Part shown: positions 51,113 through 60,800 of the stretch, in pieces
Position numbering within the stretch: position 1 is the stretch's first letter
How the letters are laid out: every line of letters starts with the position of its first letter
DNA from: Mycolicibacterium cosmeticum
GTDB taxonomy: Bacteria > Actinomycetota > Actinomycetes > Mycobacteriales > Mycobacteriaceae
Direction of reading: 5' to 3'
Length of the DNA stretch: 64,000 nt
Assembly (NCBI GenBank): GCA_016197365.1
Contig: JACPVS010000010.1
Span: 1 to 64,000, forward strand
The notes under the pieces: generated by a model
Database searches by the model: none
Told to the model about the DNA's origin: nothing
What the model saw: only the letters and a program-made list of their open reading frames with translations
Program-made: the position numbers and the translations under genes

Positions 51113-51490
51113 GTGACTCAGCAGAGAAGCCGACGGACAGCCTTGGCATGCGCCCTGGTGGTTCCCGCAGTTCTTGCCTTGTGCGCTCCGCCCGCCGAGG
51201 CCAAGAACGGTGACACCCACATCACCGGCCAGGGCGTCGTGCAGACCCTGGACTGCAACAACGCGACACTCATCGTCAACGGCACCGGAAACACCATCAA
51301 CGCCAAGGGCGCCTGCTGGGCTGTGACGCTGCAGGGATCCTCGAACATCGTCATCGCCGACAACGTCATCAACGACATCACCGTGTACGGCTACGACCAG
51401 ACGGTGATCTACCACGACGGCGCCCCGGCCGTCATCGACCGCGGCCGCGAGCTCGGGATGGCCAACCGCATCAACCGCGCCCCCGCCTGA
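51113..51490 (+). CDS. secreted DUF3060 protein
   Basis: 125 residues. Signal peptide (ALACALVVPAVLALCAPPAEA) followed by DUF3060 beta-helix-like repeats (LIVNGTGNTI, VTLQGSSNIV, TVYGYDQTVIYHDG), with Cys pair. GGAAGG lies before the GTG at 51113. A lipoprotein with the same domain is encoded 700 bp downstream. Function unknown. Confidence 0.85.
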   Translation: MTQQRSRRTALACALVVPAVLALCAPPAEAKNGDTHITGQGVVQTLDCNNATLIVNGTGNTINAKGACWAVTLQGSSNIVIADNVINDITVYGYDQTVIYHDGAPAVIDRGRELGMANRINRAPA

Positions 51491-51494
51491 TCTT

Positions 51495-52163
51495 GTGCGG
51501 CGGCTGCTCGGTCTGCTCGCGGTCTGCTGCGCGGCGGCGTGCGCTCCGGCCCCGCTGGAGGTGAGGCCGGTGTCCACGACCGCCGCGGTACCCCCGGTGT
51601 CGGACGCGGCCCGGGCGGTGGGATTCATCGACGTCCGGACAGTGGTCCCCGATGCCGTGATCGACCTGCGCTACGCGGGAGCGGACAACTTCGTCGGGGT
51701 GCCGCTGTATCCGGCCGGCGCACGCTGCCTGGTACACCAATCACTGGCCGACGGCCTGGCCACCGCCGCGGCCCAGCTGCGCGCCGACGGACTGGTGCTG
51801 GTGTTCTGGGACTGCTACCGGCCCCACGATGTGCAGGTCCGCATGTTCGACGTCGTCTCCAACCCGGCGTGGGTGGCCCAACCGGGCCCGTACTCGAAGA
51901 GTCACGAGTCCGGCCGGTCGGTGGATGTGACGACCGCGGGTGCGGCCGGATTGACCGATATGGGAACGGGTTTCGACGACTTCAACGCCGTCGCACACGC
52001 CTACGCCACCGACGGCGTCAGCGCGGCCGCCCAGCAGAACCGGGCCCAGTTGCGCGCGGCGATGGTGGCGGGCGGCTTCGCCCCCTACGCGGGGGAATGG
52101 TGGCATTTCGACGCTGCCGGCGCGGGCGAGCGACGACCCATCATCAACGTGCCCGTCACCTAG
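51495..52163 (+). CDS. D-alanyl-D-alanine dipeptidase, VanX/DdpX-type lipoprotein
   Basis: 222 residues. Lipobox-like AAACAPA near residue 16, then peptidase M15D motifs: YRPHDVQVRM with the conserved Arg, the zinc ligands in SHESGRSVDV and EWWHF at the C-terminus. It hydrolyses D-Ala-D-Ala. Because it is exported, peptidoglycan turnover is more likely than VanX-type resistance, which is cytoplasmic, and no vanH/vanA genes are near. GTG start 5 bases after the DUF3060 stop. Confidence 0.9.
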   Translation: MRRLLGLLAVCCAAACAPAPLEVRPVSTTAAVPPVSDAARAVGFIDVRTVVPDAVIDLRYAGADNFVGVPLYPAGARCLVHQSLADGLATAAAQLRADGLVLVFWDCYRPHDVQVRMFDVVSNPAWVAQPGPYSKSHESGRSVDVTTAGAAGLTDMGTGFDDFNAVAHAYATDGVSAAAQQNRAQLRAAMVAGGFAPYAGEWWHFDAAGAGERRPIINVPVT

Positions 52164-52179
52164 TCTGGGTGGACCACCG

Positions 52180-52596
52180 ATGGATCGAGGAGTCATGCGT
52201 CTACACATCATCGCGCCGCTGGTCGCGGTGACCTTCGCCGTCGGCGCGGTCGGCTGCGGCGCCGAGGACGGCGGCGGCAAGGCGCCCACAGCGACGGCGG
52301 GCACCTCCGGCGCCCAGGTGCAGATCGGCAACACCATCAACTACGGGTCGTTCGGCACCACCGCCGAAATCGACTGTGCCGAAGGCAAAGCCCTCAACAT
52401 CGGGGGTTCCAACAACACGTTGACCGTGAAGGGCACCTGTTCCAGTGTGAATGTCGGTGGCGCGGACAACAAGCTGACCTTCGACCACGTCGACAAATCG
52501 ATCAGCGTGGTCGGCCTGAACAACACCGTCGTCTACAAAGACGGCGACCCCAAGGTCGACGATCTCGGCTCCGGCAACAAGGTCAGCAAGAGCTAA
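52180..52596 (+). CDS. DUF3060 lipoprotein
   Basis: 138 residues. Signal with lipobox AVGC (Cys about residue 26) then DUF3060 repeats (LNIGGSNNTLTV, VNVGGADNKLTF, ISVVGLNNTVVYKDG). Start 52180 has GGGTGGA 6 bases upstream; an ATG at 52195 is also possible but its GAGGAG is only 2 bases away. The last 4 bases overlap the convergent crotonase gene. Confidence 0.85.
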   Translation: MDRGVMRLHIIAPLVAVTFAVGAVGCGAEDGGGKAPTATAGTSGAQVQIGNTINYGSFGTTAEIDCAEGKALNIGGSNNTLTVKGTCSSVNVGGADNKLTFDHVDKSISVVGLNNTVVYKDGDPKVDDLGSGNKVSKS

Positions 52597-53369
52597 TCGG
52601 CGCGGGCGCCGTGGCGCCCGGCGCCGTCGGCGAAACGCTGCGCCCCGGCCACCGACTCGGCCGCCACCTTCTGCAGGCTGCCGAACTCGAAATTGATTGC
52701 GGCCTGCTCTGATTCACCCCATTGGTGCAATGCGGACAGTCGGTCCGCACGCAGGCACAGCTGCGGAAGCGCCGCGAGTTCGGCGGCCAGTTCCTCGGCC
52801 GCCCGGCGGGCATCGCCCACCGGCACCACCCGATTCGCCAGGCCGATCGCCAGCGCCTCGGTGGCGTCGACGGACCTGCCGGTGAGGATGAGGTCCATGG
52901 CACGGCTCTGCCCGATCAACCGGGGCAACCGCACCGTGCCACCGTCGATCAGCGGAACGCCCCAGCGCCGGCAGAACACCCCGAACACGGCGTCCTGCTC
53001 GACGACGCGGAGGTCGGCCCACAACGCCAGTTCCAGCCCACCGGCCACGGCGTATCCACTGATCGCCGCGATCACGGGTTTGGACAGCACCATGCGGGTC
53101 GGGCCCATCGGCCCCGGCCCGGTCCGGTGCGTCTGATTCATCTCGGGTGTGCCGAACGCCTTGAGATCTGCTCCGGCGCAGAAGGTTCCGTTGTCACCGC
53201 AGAGCACCGCGACGGACGCCGAGTCGTCGCGATCGAATTCGTCGAACGCCGCGTACAACTGCGCGGCGGTCGGGCCGTCGACGGCATTGCGCGCCTGCGG
53301 CCGGTTCATGATGACCGTCGTGACCGGCCCGTTGCGCTCGACCCGTACGCCGTCCTGCGGATCGGTCAT
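52593..53369 (-). CDS. enoyl-CoA hydratase/isomerase family protein (EchA5-like)
   Basis: 258 residues of the crotonase fold. Oxyanion/active-site segment NGTFCAGADLKAFG and the AAISGYAVAGGLELALWAD region are present. Both catalytic Glu positions cannot be confirmed by eye, so hydratase or isomerase activity is open. Overlaps the PaaX-like gene start region (ATGA, 53366-53369). Ends the minus-strand set fadE8-echA4-paaX-echA5. Confidence 0.88.
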   Translation of the reverse strand: MTDPQDGVRVERNGPVTTVIMNRPQARNAVDGPTAAQLYAAFDEFDRDDSASVAVLCGDNGTFCAGADLKAFGTPEMNQTHRTGPGPMGPTRMVLSKPVIAAISGYAVAGGLELALWADLRVVEQDAVFGVFCRRWGVPLIDGGTVRLPRLIGQSRAMDLILTGRSVDATEALAIGLANRVVPVGDARRAAEELAAELAALPQLCLRADRLSALHQWGESEQAAINFEFGSLQKVAAESVAGAQRFADGAGRHGARAD

Positions 53370-54073
53370 GTCGCCTCCACCCTTTCGCGCATCGCCGCCA
53401 ATTCGGCAGCGAAATCCTGATATGCCCGGCGCAACGCGTCCCCCGGCCAGTCGGCGGGAACCAGTTCCGCGGGCAGCACCGGGTCGGTGACCAGGTGCCG
53501 GACGATCCCCGCCGCGACCACGAACCGGGCCGGCACGTCATCGGCCGCCGCCATCTCGGCGAGCAGTGCGCGCCCGGTCTGCGTCCACGCCGGGAGATCC
53601 CAGAGCAGCGCGGCCAGACCGGCGGGATCGTCGTCCCGCGAACGCAGCACCCGCACCTGTTGCGCGGCGGGCACCGGCTGGGCCAGATTGTCCGGCCGCA
53701 ACCACAGACCTTCGCGCAGTTCACCGAATCTGCTCTGCATCAAGGTGTTCCGCAGTTCCGCCCGGCTTCGCGCGTCGGCACCCACGGCGGTGATGGCGAG
53801 GGCGATCCACTGCCCTTTCCACTTCTGCGTCTGGGGGGCCAGCGCATCGTCCTGCCGTCGTTGCCGGGCCAGCAGCCGTTCCGAGAGCCGGTACCCGTCG
53901 TCGGAGCGGACCAGATCCCCCGCGCCGACCATCCTGGTCAGGGCGACCCGCAGGGTGGGCTCCCGGATGTCGAAATCCGAAGTCAGATGGATCAATTCGG
54001 CGGCCGAGGCCCACGCGGGATGCGCACCCAGCAGCACGCTGAGCACCACCGATCGCGCGGTCAGGCGCAGCAC
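53366..54073 (-). CDS. PaaX-family transcriptional regulator
   Basis: 235 residues. Winged helix at the N-terminus (SVVLSVLLGAHPAW ... REPTLRVALTRMV) and the PaaX C-terminal domain around PVLPAELVPADWPGDALRRAY (cut). PaaX represses phenylacetate genes and responds to phenylacetyl-CoA; here it probably regulates the adjoining acyl-CoA genes. The GTG at 54073 begins one base after the crotonase stop. Confidence 0.85.
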   Translation of the reverse strand: MLRLTARSVVLSVLLGAHPAWASAAELIHLTSDFDIREPTLRVALTRMVGAGDLVRSDDGYRLSERLLARQRRQDDALAPQTQKWKGQWIALAITAVGADARSRAELRNTLMQSRFGELREGLWLRPDNLAQPVPAAQQVRVLRSRDDDPAGLAALLWDLPAWTQTGRALLAEMAAADDVPARFVVAAGIVRHLVTDPVLPAELVPADWPGDALRRAYQDFAAELAAMRERVEAT

Positions 54074-54074
54074 C

Positions 54075-55001
54075 TCAGACCCCGGACGTCCGGCGGCCGT
54101 AGTCCCCCAGCGGCTCATCACGGTGACGCACCGCCTCACGGAATCCGTGCGCGGTCGCGTCAGCGACGAACGCATGGCCCTCCGGGGTGTGGCGGGCGAT
54201 CCCATCGAATACCGTGCTGACCATCTGGCTGGTGGCCACCCCCTGCTGCAGCAGGGCGGTGTTGCAGGCCAGCTTCGCCATGATGAGCTGGTTCACCGGC
54301 ATCGCCGCGATGCGCGCCACCAGGCGCTCGGTCCGCTCGTCGAGGTCCTCGGGCGCCGGGGCCTCGACCGCCAGGCCCCACTCGGCGGCCTGCGCACCGG
54401 TGAGGCAATCCCCGGTGAACAGAAGCCTTTTCGCGCGCTGGTCACCGAGGCGGTGCGCCCACAGACCCGCGGCGGGCACGCCCCAGACACGCATCGGCGG
54501 ATAGCCGATCTTGGCGTCGGAGGCGGCGATCACCTGGTCGGCGTGCAGCGCGATATCGGTGCCACCGGCAACGCAGTATCCGTGAATCTTCACGACAGTC
54601 GGCTTGTCGGCCCGCATGAGGCTGGAGAACCCGCGGACGAATCGGCTCATCATCTGATAGTCGATCATCGGGTCCCACGGCCGGTCCGGCAGATGGTTGA
54701 CGGCCTGGGTCCGGCCGTCCAGCGTCGTCCCGTCATAGCGACCGGAGCCGCCCGCCGAGGAGGTGCCGTCGGCGTAGGCGGACAGGTCGAACCCGGCGCA
54801 GAACCCTTCGCCCCGACCGGATACCAGGATGACGTGCACGGCCGGGTCGAGGTCGGCCTGTTCGACGCACGCCGCGAGCTCCAGCGGGGTGTCCGCGACG
54901 ATCGAGTTGCCCTTTTCCGGGCGGTTGAAGGTGATTCGGGCGACCCGGCCGGTGACCTCGTAGGTCATCGTTTTCAAGGGCGTGGTTTTCAGATCGGTCA
55001 C
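54075..55001 (-). CDS. enoyl-CoA hydratase/isomerase family protein (EchA4-like)
   Basis: 308 residues, larger than the other crotonase because of an extra segment (about 80-130). Active-site features GEGFCAGFDLSAYAD and KIHGYCVAGGTDIALHAD. GTG at 55001 overlaps the acyl-CoA dehydrogenase stop as GTGA; an ATG at 54968 is also possible. Substrate unknown. Confidence 0.85.
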   Translation of the reverse strand: MTDLKTTPLKTMTYEVTGRVARITFNRPEKGNSIVADTPLELAACVEQADLDPAVHVILVSGRGEGFCAGFDLSAYADGTSSAGGSGRYDGTTLDGRTQAVNHLPDRPWDPMIDYQMMSRFVRGFSSLMRADKPTVVKIHGYCVAGGTDIALHADQVIAASDAKIGYPPMRVWGVPAAGLWAHRLGDQRAKRLLFTGDCLTGAQAAEWGLAVEAPAPEDLDERTERLVARIAAMPVNQLIMAKLACNTALLQQGVATSQMVSTVFDGIARHTPEGHAFVADATAHGFREAVRHRDEPLGDYGRRTSGV

Positions 55002-56620
55002 CCCTTCACCAGGGCCCGCTCGATGATCGGCGCCAGATCGAGGCCCGCGGGCAGGGTGCCGAACGCGCCGCCCCACTGCCGTTCCAGCCGGGTGGCCAGG
55101 AACGCCTCCGCGACCGCCGGGTGACCGTGGCGGACCAGCAGCGCACCCTGCAGCGCCAGGCTGATGTCCTCGGCGATCTTGCGGGCCCGGTATTCGATGT
55201 TCTCGAAATCGCCGAGCTGCGCCTTGAGACGGGCTACATGCGCGTCCAGCCGTGGCTCGGAACTCGTGGCCAGTTCGTCGAACAGCACCTCGACGCACTC
55301 GGGCCGGGTGGCCATGGCGCGCAACGTGTCCAGCGCGCTCACATTGCCCGAGCCCTCCCAGATGCCCATCAGCGGCGCCTCGCGGTACAGCCGCGGCATG
55401 CCGGACTCCTCGGCGTAGCCGTTGCCGCCGAAGCACTCCATGGCCTCGGCGGCGTGCGGCGTCGCACGCTTGCACACCCAGTACTTGCCTGCGGCCAAAC
55501 CGATACGACGCAGAAGCGCTTCGCGCTCGTCGCCGCGCACCGCTTTGTCGGTGGCACCGGCCATCCGCATCGCCAGCATGGTGGCGGCCTCCGCCTCCAC
55601 CGCCAGGTCGGCGAGCACGTTGCGCATCAGTGGCTGGTCGATCAGATACGCGCCGAACGCCTTTCGGTGCTGGGCGTGGTGCACGGCACGGGTCAGTCCC
55701 ACGCGCATGCTGGTGGCGCTGCCCAGCGTGCAGTCCAGTCGGGTGAGGTTGACCATCTCGATGATCGTCTTGACGCCTCGGCCTTCCTCGCCGACGAGCC
55801 AGGCGGTGGCGTCGTCGTACTCGATCTCGCTGGAGGCGTTGGCGTGATTGCCGAGCTTGTCCTTGAGCCGCTGGATGTGCATCCGATTGCGGGTGCCGTC
55901 AGGGAGCACCCGGGGCAGGAAGAAACAGCTGAGCCCTGTTGGAGCCTGTGCCAGCACCAGGAACACGTCGCCCATCGGGGCCGAAGTGAACCACTTGTGG
56001 CCACGCAATGTGTAGCTGCCGTCGGCGTTCGGCGTGGCCTGCGTGGTGCCGGCGCGCACGTCGGAACCGCCCTGCTTCTCGGTCATCGACATACCGGCGG
56101 TCAGGCCGGCCTTGGTGGCGGGCACGCTCAGCTCGGGGTCGTACACCCGGCTGGTGAGCAGCGGCTCGTAGACCGCGGCGAGTTCGGGGTTGAACCGCAG
56201 CGCGGGGACCACGGCATACGTCATCGAGATGGGGCAGACGTGGCCGGGCTCGGGCGTCCACACCGACATCTTGGCCGCGCGTACCACGTGTGCGCCGGGC
56301 CGGTCGTCGGCCCACGGGGCGCCGTGCAGGCCGTGCGTCACGGCGGCATTCATCAGTTCGTGGTAGGCCGGGTCGTATTCGACCTCGTCGATGCGGTGGC
56401 CGTAGCGGTCGTGGGTGTGCAGGATCGGCACGTTGCGGTCGGCCAGGTCGCCCCAGCGCTGGGCCTGGTGGCTGCCGCCAAGCGCACCCACCTCGTGTAC
56501 TTCGTCGAGGCCCCACTCGCCGCCCTCGCGGATCAGCGCCTCGGCCAGGGCGGGGAAAGTGGCGGCGTTGTAGTTCTCCAGCGGCGGAACCTGGTTGGTC
56601 ACGACATGGGTATCTCGCAT
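54998..56620 (-). CDS. acyl-CoA dehydrogenase, AidB-like (FadE8-like)
   Basis: 540 residues, matching AidB-type acyl-CoA dehydrogenases. FAD-site motif MSMTEKQGGSDVRAGT, GHKWFTSAPMGD, ECFGGNGYAEES near the C-terminus and an arginine-rich helix after it. AidB in E. coli belongs to the adaptive response; here its neighbours point to acyl-CoA or branched-chain catabolism. The gene order matches the fadE8-echA4-Rv0674-echA5 set of M. tuberculosis. ATG at 56620. Confidence 0.9.
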   Translation of the reverse strand: MRDTHVVTNQVPPLENYNAATFPALAEALIREGGEWGLDEVHEVGALGGSHQAQRWGDLADRNVPILHTHDRYGHRIDEVEYDPAYHELMNAAVTHGLHGAPWADDRPGAHVVRAAKMSVWTPEPGHVCPISMTYAVVPALRFNPELAAVYEPLLTSRVYDPELSVPATKAGLTAGMSMTEKQGGSDVRAGTTQATPNADGSYTLRGHKWFTSAPMGDVFLVLAQAPTGLSCFFLPRVLPDGTRNRMHIQRLKDKLGNHANASSEIEYDDATAWLVGEEGRGVKTIIEMVNLTRLDCTLGSATSMRVGLTRAVHHAQHRKAFGAYLIDQPLMRNVLADLAVEAEAATMLAMRMAGATDKAVRGDEREALLRRIGLAAGKYWVCKRATPHAAEAMECFGGNGYAEESGMPRLYREAPLMGIWEGSGNVSALDTLRAMATRPECVEVLFDELATSSEPRLDAHVARLKAQLGDFENIEYRARKIAEDISLALQGALLVRHGHPAVAEAFLATRLERQWGGAFGTLPAGLDLAPIIERALVKG

Positions 56621-56630
56621 GTTTCCACTG

Positions 56631-56664
56631 TTACATTTTTCCGACAACCGCACAAGATATGTAA
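56631..56664. promoter_or_regulatory. TTACAT/ATGTAA dyad in the divergent gap
   Basis: TTACAT (56631-56636) and ATGTAA (56659-56664) form an inverted repeat with 22 bases between, filling the 45-bp gap between the divergent acyl-CoA dehydrogenase and cupin genes. A shared operator is possible. Confidence 0.4.
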
Positions 56665-56665
56665 T

Positions 56666-56995
56666 ATGGCTTTCGTGCAGCCCAATACCGTCGTCCGCGC
56701 CGCCGAACTGGAACTCACGCTGGAACCGACCGACGGATCTGCGCGCGCCGGAACCCGCCCCCTGATGGAGTTCGGTGGGCTTGAGGTCGGCATCTGGGAG
56801 ATGACGCCGGGAGAGATGACCGACGTCGAGGCCGATGAGGTGTTCGTGGTGCTATCCGGTGCTGCGACAGTCGAATTCGCCGACGGCGCGACACCCCTGA
56901 CCCTCGGCCCCGGCGATGTCGTCCGGTTGGCGGCGGGCACCGAGACGGTGTGGACCGTCACCGAGACCCTGCGCAAGGTCTATCTGGCGGGTTAG
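56666..56995 (+). CDS. small cupin-domain protein
   Basis: 109 residues of a single cupin barrel ([35 protein letters not shown]; cut). The metal-binding His of typical cupins is largely absent: Glu and Asp occupy the [10 protein letters not shown] region. It resembles cupin_3-type proteins of unknown function. Divergent from fadE8, which suggests linked regulation. Its stop overlaps the nfo stop by 2 bases. Confidence 0.75.
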   Translation: MAFVQPNTVVRAAELELTLEPTDGSARAGTRPLMEFGGLEVGIWEMTPGEMTDVEADEVFVVLSGAATVEFADGATPLTLGPGDVVRLAAGTETVWTVTETLRKVYLAG

Positions 56996-57741
56996 ACGTT
57001 CTCGCGCAGGAAGGCGATGTCGTCCATGCGACCCTCGTCGGAGGTCTCGCAGATGACGGGGGCGCCGGCCGCCTTCACGACGGCTGCCAGCAGTTGCGGA
57101 TCGATCTGTCCGAGACCGAAATTCGCGTGCCGGTCGGCACCCGAACCGGCCGCGTCACGCGAGTCGTTGCAGTGCACCAGGTCGATCCGTCCGGTGATGG
57201 ACTGGATGCGCTCCACGGCGTCGACCAGGGCCTCCCCTGCCGCCCACGCGTGACACGTATCCAGGCAGAAGCCGATTCCCTTGTCGCCGATGTGATCCCA
57301 CAACCGGGCGATGGTGTCGAAGTGACGGGCCATGGCGTGGTCGCCGCCCGCGGTGTTCTCCAGGTACACCGGCACGTCGGTCTTGAGCGCGTCCAGCGCC
57401 TTGACCCAGCGCTCGAACCCGGCCTCCATGTCGTTGTCGTCGGCGTGCCCGCCGTGCACGATGACGGCGGTGGCGCCGATGGCCGAGGCGGCATCGCAGG
57501 TGTCCTGCAGGATCTTGCGCGACGGGATGCGCACCTTGTTGTTCGCCGAGGCGACGTTGATCAGGTACGGCGCGTGCACGTAGAGCGGCACCGCGGAGGC
57601 GCGCAGCGTCTCGGCGTCCTCCCGCGGCGCGGGTTTCTTCCAGCTCTGCGGATTGCCGAGGAAGAACTGCACCACGTCGGCGCCGTCAGCGGTCGCGGCG
57701 GCCAGGGGATCAACATTGTCGACATGGGAACCGATCAGCAC
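56992..57741 (-). CDS. nfo: endonuclease IV (AP endonuclease)
   Basis: 249 residues, TIM barrel. VLIGSHV at the start, [41 protein letters not shown] and [13 protein letters not shown] carry the zinc ligands. It cuts DNA 5' of abasic sites in base excision repair. The GTG at 57741 lies next to a leaderless -10 (TAGACT) and matches the family start; the frame is open upstream without family similarity. Adjacent to rpoC as in other mycobacteria. Confidence 0.95.
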   Translation of the reverse strand: MLIGSHVDNVDPLAAATADGADVVQFFLGNPQSWKKPAPREDAETLRASAVPLYVHAPYLINVASANNKVRIPSRKILQDTCDAASAIGATAVIVHGGHADDNDMEAGFERWVKALDALKTDVPVYLENTAGGDHAMARHFDTIARLWDHIGDKGIGFCLDTCHAWAAGEALVDAVERIQSITGRIDLVHCNDSRDAAGSGADRHANFGLGQIDPQLLAAVVKAAGAPVICETSDEGRMDDIAFLRENV

Positions 57742-57748
57742 GCCCGCC

Positions 57749-57754
57749 AGTCTA
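57749..57754 (-). promoter_or_regulatory. -10 box (TAGACT) for a leaderless nfo message
   Basis: On the minus strand TAGACT is followed by 7 bases and then the GTG start of nfo, so transcription would begin at the start codon. It gives nfo its own promoter after the rpoC terminator. Confidence 0.6.
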
Positions 57755-57800
57755 GGTGCAGGATCTGACACCGCCGGGCCGTGGTGGTTCGCCGGGTGGG

Positions 57801-57839
57801 AATCTGACGACGTTCCTGCGTAAATTCCGTCGCCAGATT
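57801..57839. repeat. 12-bp imperfect inverted repeat between rpoC and nfo
   Basis: AATCTGACGACG (57801-57812) and CGTCGCCAGATT (57828-57839) pair at 11 of 12 positions around a 15-base loop. It lies between the rpoC terminator and the nfo promoter. Confidence 0.6.
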
Positions 57840-57857
57840 TACACTCGGACAACGAAA

Positions 57858-57886
57858 AAGGCCCCCGCGCCGAGCGCGGGGGCCTT
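57858..57886 (-). terminator. rpoBC operon terminator
   Basis: AAGGCCCCCGCGC pairs perfectly with GCGCGGGGGCCTT around a CGA loop, followed on the minus strand by a T-run. It begins 11 bases after the rpoC stop. Confidence 0.95.
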
Positions 57887-57897
57887 CTCGTCACGAA

Positions 57898-60800
57898 CTA
57901 GCGGTAGTCCGAGTATCCGTAATCGTCCAGCGGCACGGCAGCGCCGGTCGCCTGGCCGAAGTCCGGGCTGTAGTACTGATCCTCGTAGGACGGGATCGTG
58001 TACGCCGCAGCGCGGGCTTCTTCGGTCGGCTGAACCTGGATGTCGCGGTAGCGGGCAATACCCGTACCGGCCGGGATCAACTTACCGATGATCACGTTCT
58101 CCTTCAGACCCTGCAGCTTGTCGCTGCGGCAGTTGATCGCCGCATCGGTCAGCACGCGAGTGGTCTCCTGGAACGACGCCGCCGACAGCCACGAATCGGT
58201 GGCCAGCGACGCCTTGGTGATACCCATCAGCACCGGACGGCCGGCCGCGGGCTCGTTGCCCTCGGCGACGACCCGACGGTTCTCGACCTCGAACTCGGCA
58301 CGCTCGGTCAGCGAGCCGGGCAGGAACTCCGTCGCACCCGAATCGATGATCGTCACGCGACGCAGCATCTGCCGGACGATGACCTCGATGTGCTTGTCGT
58401 GGATCGACACGCCCTGGGCCCGGTAGACCTCCTGGACTTCCTTGACCAGGTGGATCTGTACCTCGCGCGGGCCCTGCACACGCAGCACCTCGTGCGGATC
58501 GGCAGCACCCTCCATGAGCTGCTGGCCCACGGTGACATGGTCACCGTCGGTGAGCAGACGCTCGGAGCCGTCCTCGTGCTTGAACACCTTCAGGCGCTGG
58601 CGGCGGGTGAGCTTGTCGTAGACAACCTCTTCGCTGCCATCGTCGGGAACGATGGTGATCTTGTAGAACTTGTCGGTCTCTTCGAGACGGATGCGTCCGG
58701 CCACGTCCGCGATCGGGGCCTTGTTCTTCGGCACGCGGGCCTCGAACAGTTCCTGAACACGGGGCAGACCACCGACGATGTCGGCGCCACCGGTAACACC
58801 ACCCTGGTGGAAGGTACGCATGGTCAGCTGAGTACCGGGCTCACCGATGGACTGCGCGGCGACGATACCGACGGCCTCGCCGATGTCGACGAGCTTGCCG
58901 GTGGCCATCGAGCGGCCGTAGCACATGGCACACACACCGGTACCGGTGGTGCAGGTCAGCACGGAGCGGACCTTCACATCGGTGATGCCGGCAGCCAGCA
59001 GGGCGTCGATCGCCGGATCACCGAGGTCATGACCGCGGGCGACGACGACGTTGCCGTCGGCATCCACCGCGTCCGTGGCCAGGGTGCGGGCGTACGCAGA
59101 CGTCTCGATGTGCTGATCGCGCACCATCGAACCGTCGGCCTGCTTCTCGGCGAGAGTGACGTTGATACCGCGTTCGGTCTCACAGTCGGTCTCACGCACG
59201 ATGACGTCCTGCGAAACGTCCACCAGACGACGGGTCAGGTAACCCGAGTCGGCGGTACGCAGCGCGGTGTCGGCCAGACCCTTACGGGCACCGTGGGTGT
59301 TGATGAAGTACTCCAGCACGGTCAGGCCCTCGCGGAACGAGGACTTGATCGGACGCGGGATGTACTCACCCTTCGGGTTGGTCACCAGACCCTTCATGCC
59401 CGCGAGCGTGCGGGTCTGGGTCAGGTTGCCCGTGGCACCGGACTTCACGATCGTGATGATCGGGTTGTCCTCGGGGTAGTACGCCTCCAGCGCCTTACCC
59501 ACCTCTTCGGTGGCCTGCTGCCAGATCTTCACCAGCTCGCCGTTGCGCTCGTCGTGGTTGAGCTTGCCGCGCTGGTACTGCTTCTCGATCGAGTCGGCCT
59601 CGCCCTCGTAGCGCTCCAGGATCTCCTGCTTCTGCGGCGGAACCAGAACGTCGGCCATCGAGACGGTGACGCCCGAGCGGGTCGCCCAGTGGAAACCGGC
59701 GTCCTTGAGCTTGTCCACGGTCTGTGCGACGACGATCATCGGGTACCGCTCGGCGAGATCGTTGATGATCGACGCCTGCGCCTTCTTGAACATCTGCGCG
59801 TTGACGAAGGGATAGCCCTTCGGCAGCAGCTCGTTGAACAGCACGCGGCCCAGCGTGGTCTCGGCGGTCCAGGCATCGCCCGGCTTCCAGCCGCCCTCGA
59901 CGGAGCCGAAAAGTTCGGCCTCGACGGCGGCCGGCGGACGCTGCTGCGTCAGCCGGATCTTGACCTTGGCCCGCACCGACAGCGCACCGCGGTCCAGGGC
60001 CATGATGGCCTCGGCCGGCGAGCTGTACACACCGGACTCCGGCTGATCCTTGGCGGCAGCGACGTATTCGCCGGTGTCGCCCGGGATCTCGGTGGTCAGG
60101 AAGAACAGACCGGTCACCATGTCCAGACGCGGCATGGCCAGCGGGCGGCCCGACGCCGGCGACAGGATGTTGTTCGAGGACAGCATCAAGATGCGGGCCT
60201 CGGCCTGCGCCTCCGCGGACAGCGGAAGGTGCACGGCCATCTGGTCACCGTCGAAGTCGGCGTTGAACGCCTCACAGACCAGCGGGTGCAACTGGATGGC
60301 CTTGCCTTCGACCAGCTGCGGCTCGAAGGCCTGGATACCGAGGCGGTGCAGGGTGGGTGCACGGTTCAGCAGCACCGGGTGCTCGGCGATGACCTCTTCG
60401 AGGACATCCCACACCTGGGGACGCTGACGCTCGACCATGCGCTTGGCGCTCTTGATGTTCTGCGCGTGGTTCAGGTCGACCAGGCGCTTCATCACGAAGG
60501 GCTTGAACAGTTCGAGTGCCATCAGCTTGGGCAGACCACACTGGTGCAGCTTGAGCTGCGGGCCGACGACGATGACCGAACGGCCCGAGTAGTCGACGCG
60601 CTTACCGAGCAGGTTCTGACGGAACCGGCCCTGCTTGCCCTTGAGCAGATCGGACAGCGACTTGAGCGGGCGGTTGCCCGGCCCGGTCACCGGACGTCCA
60701 CGACGGCCGTTGTCGAACAGCGCGTCCACCGACTCCTGAAGCATGCGCTTCTCGTTGTTGACGATGATCTCGGGCGCACCGAGGTCGATCAGTCGCTTGA

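Noticed and set aside
51495..52163. VanX-type vancomycin resistance gene
   Set aside because: The protein carries an export signal and lacks vanH/vanA partners; cell-wall turnover is more likely.
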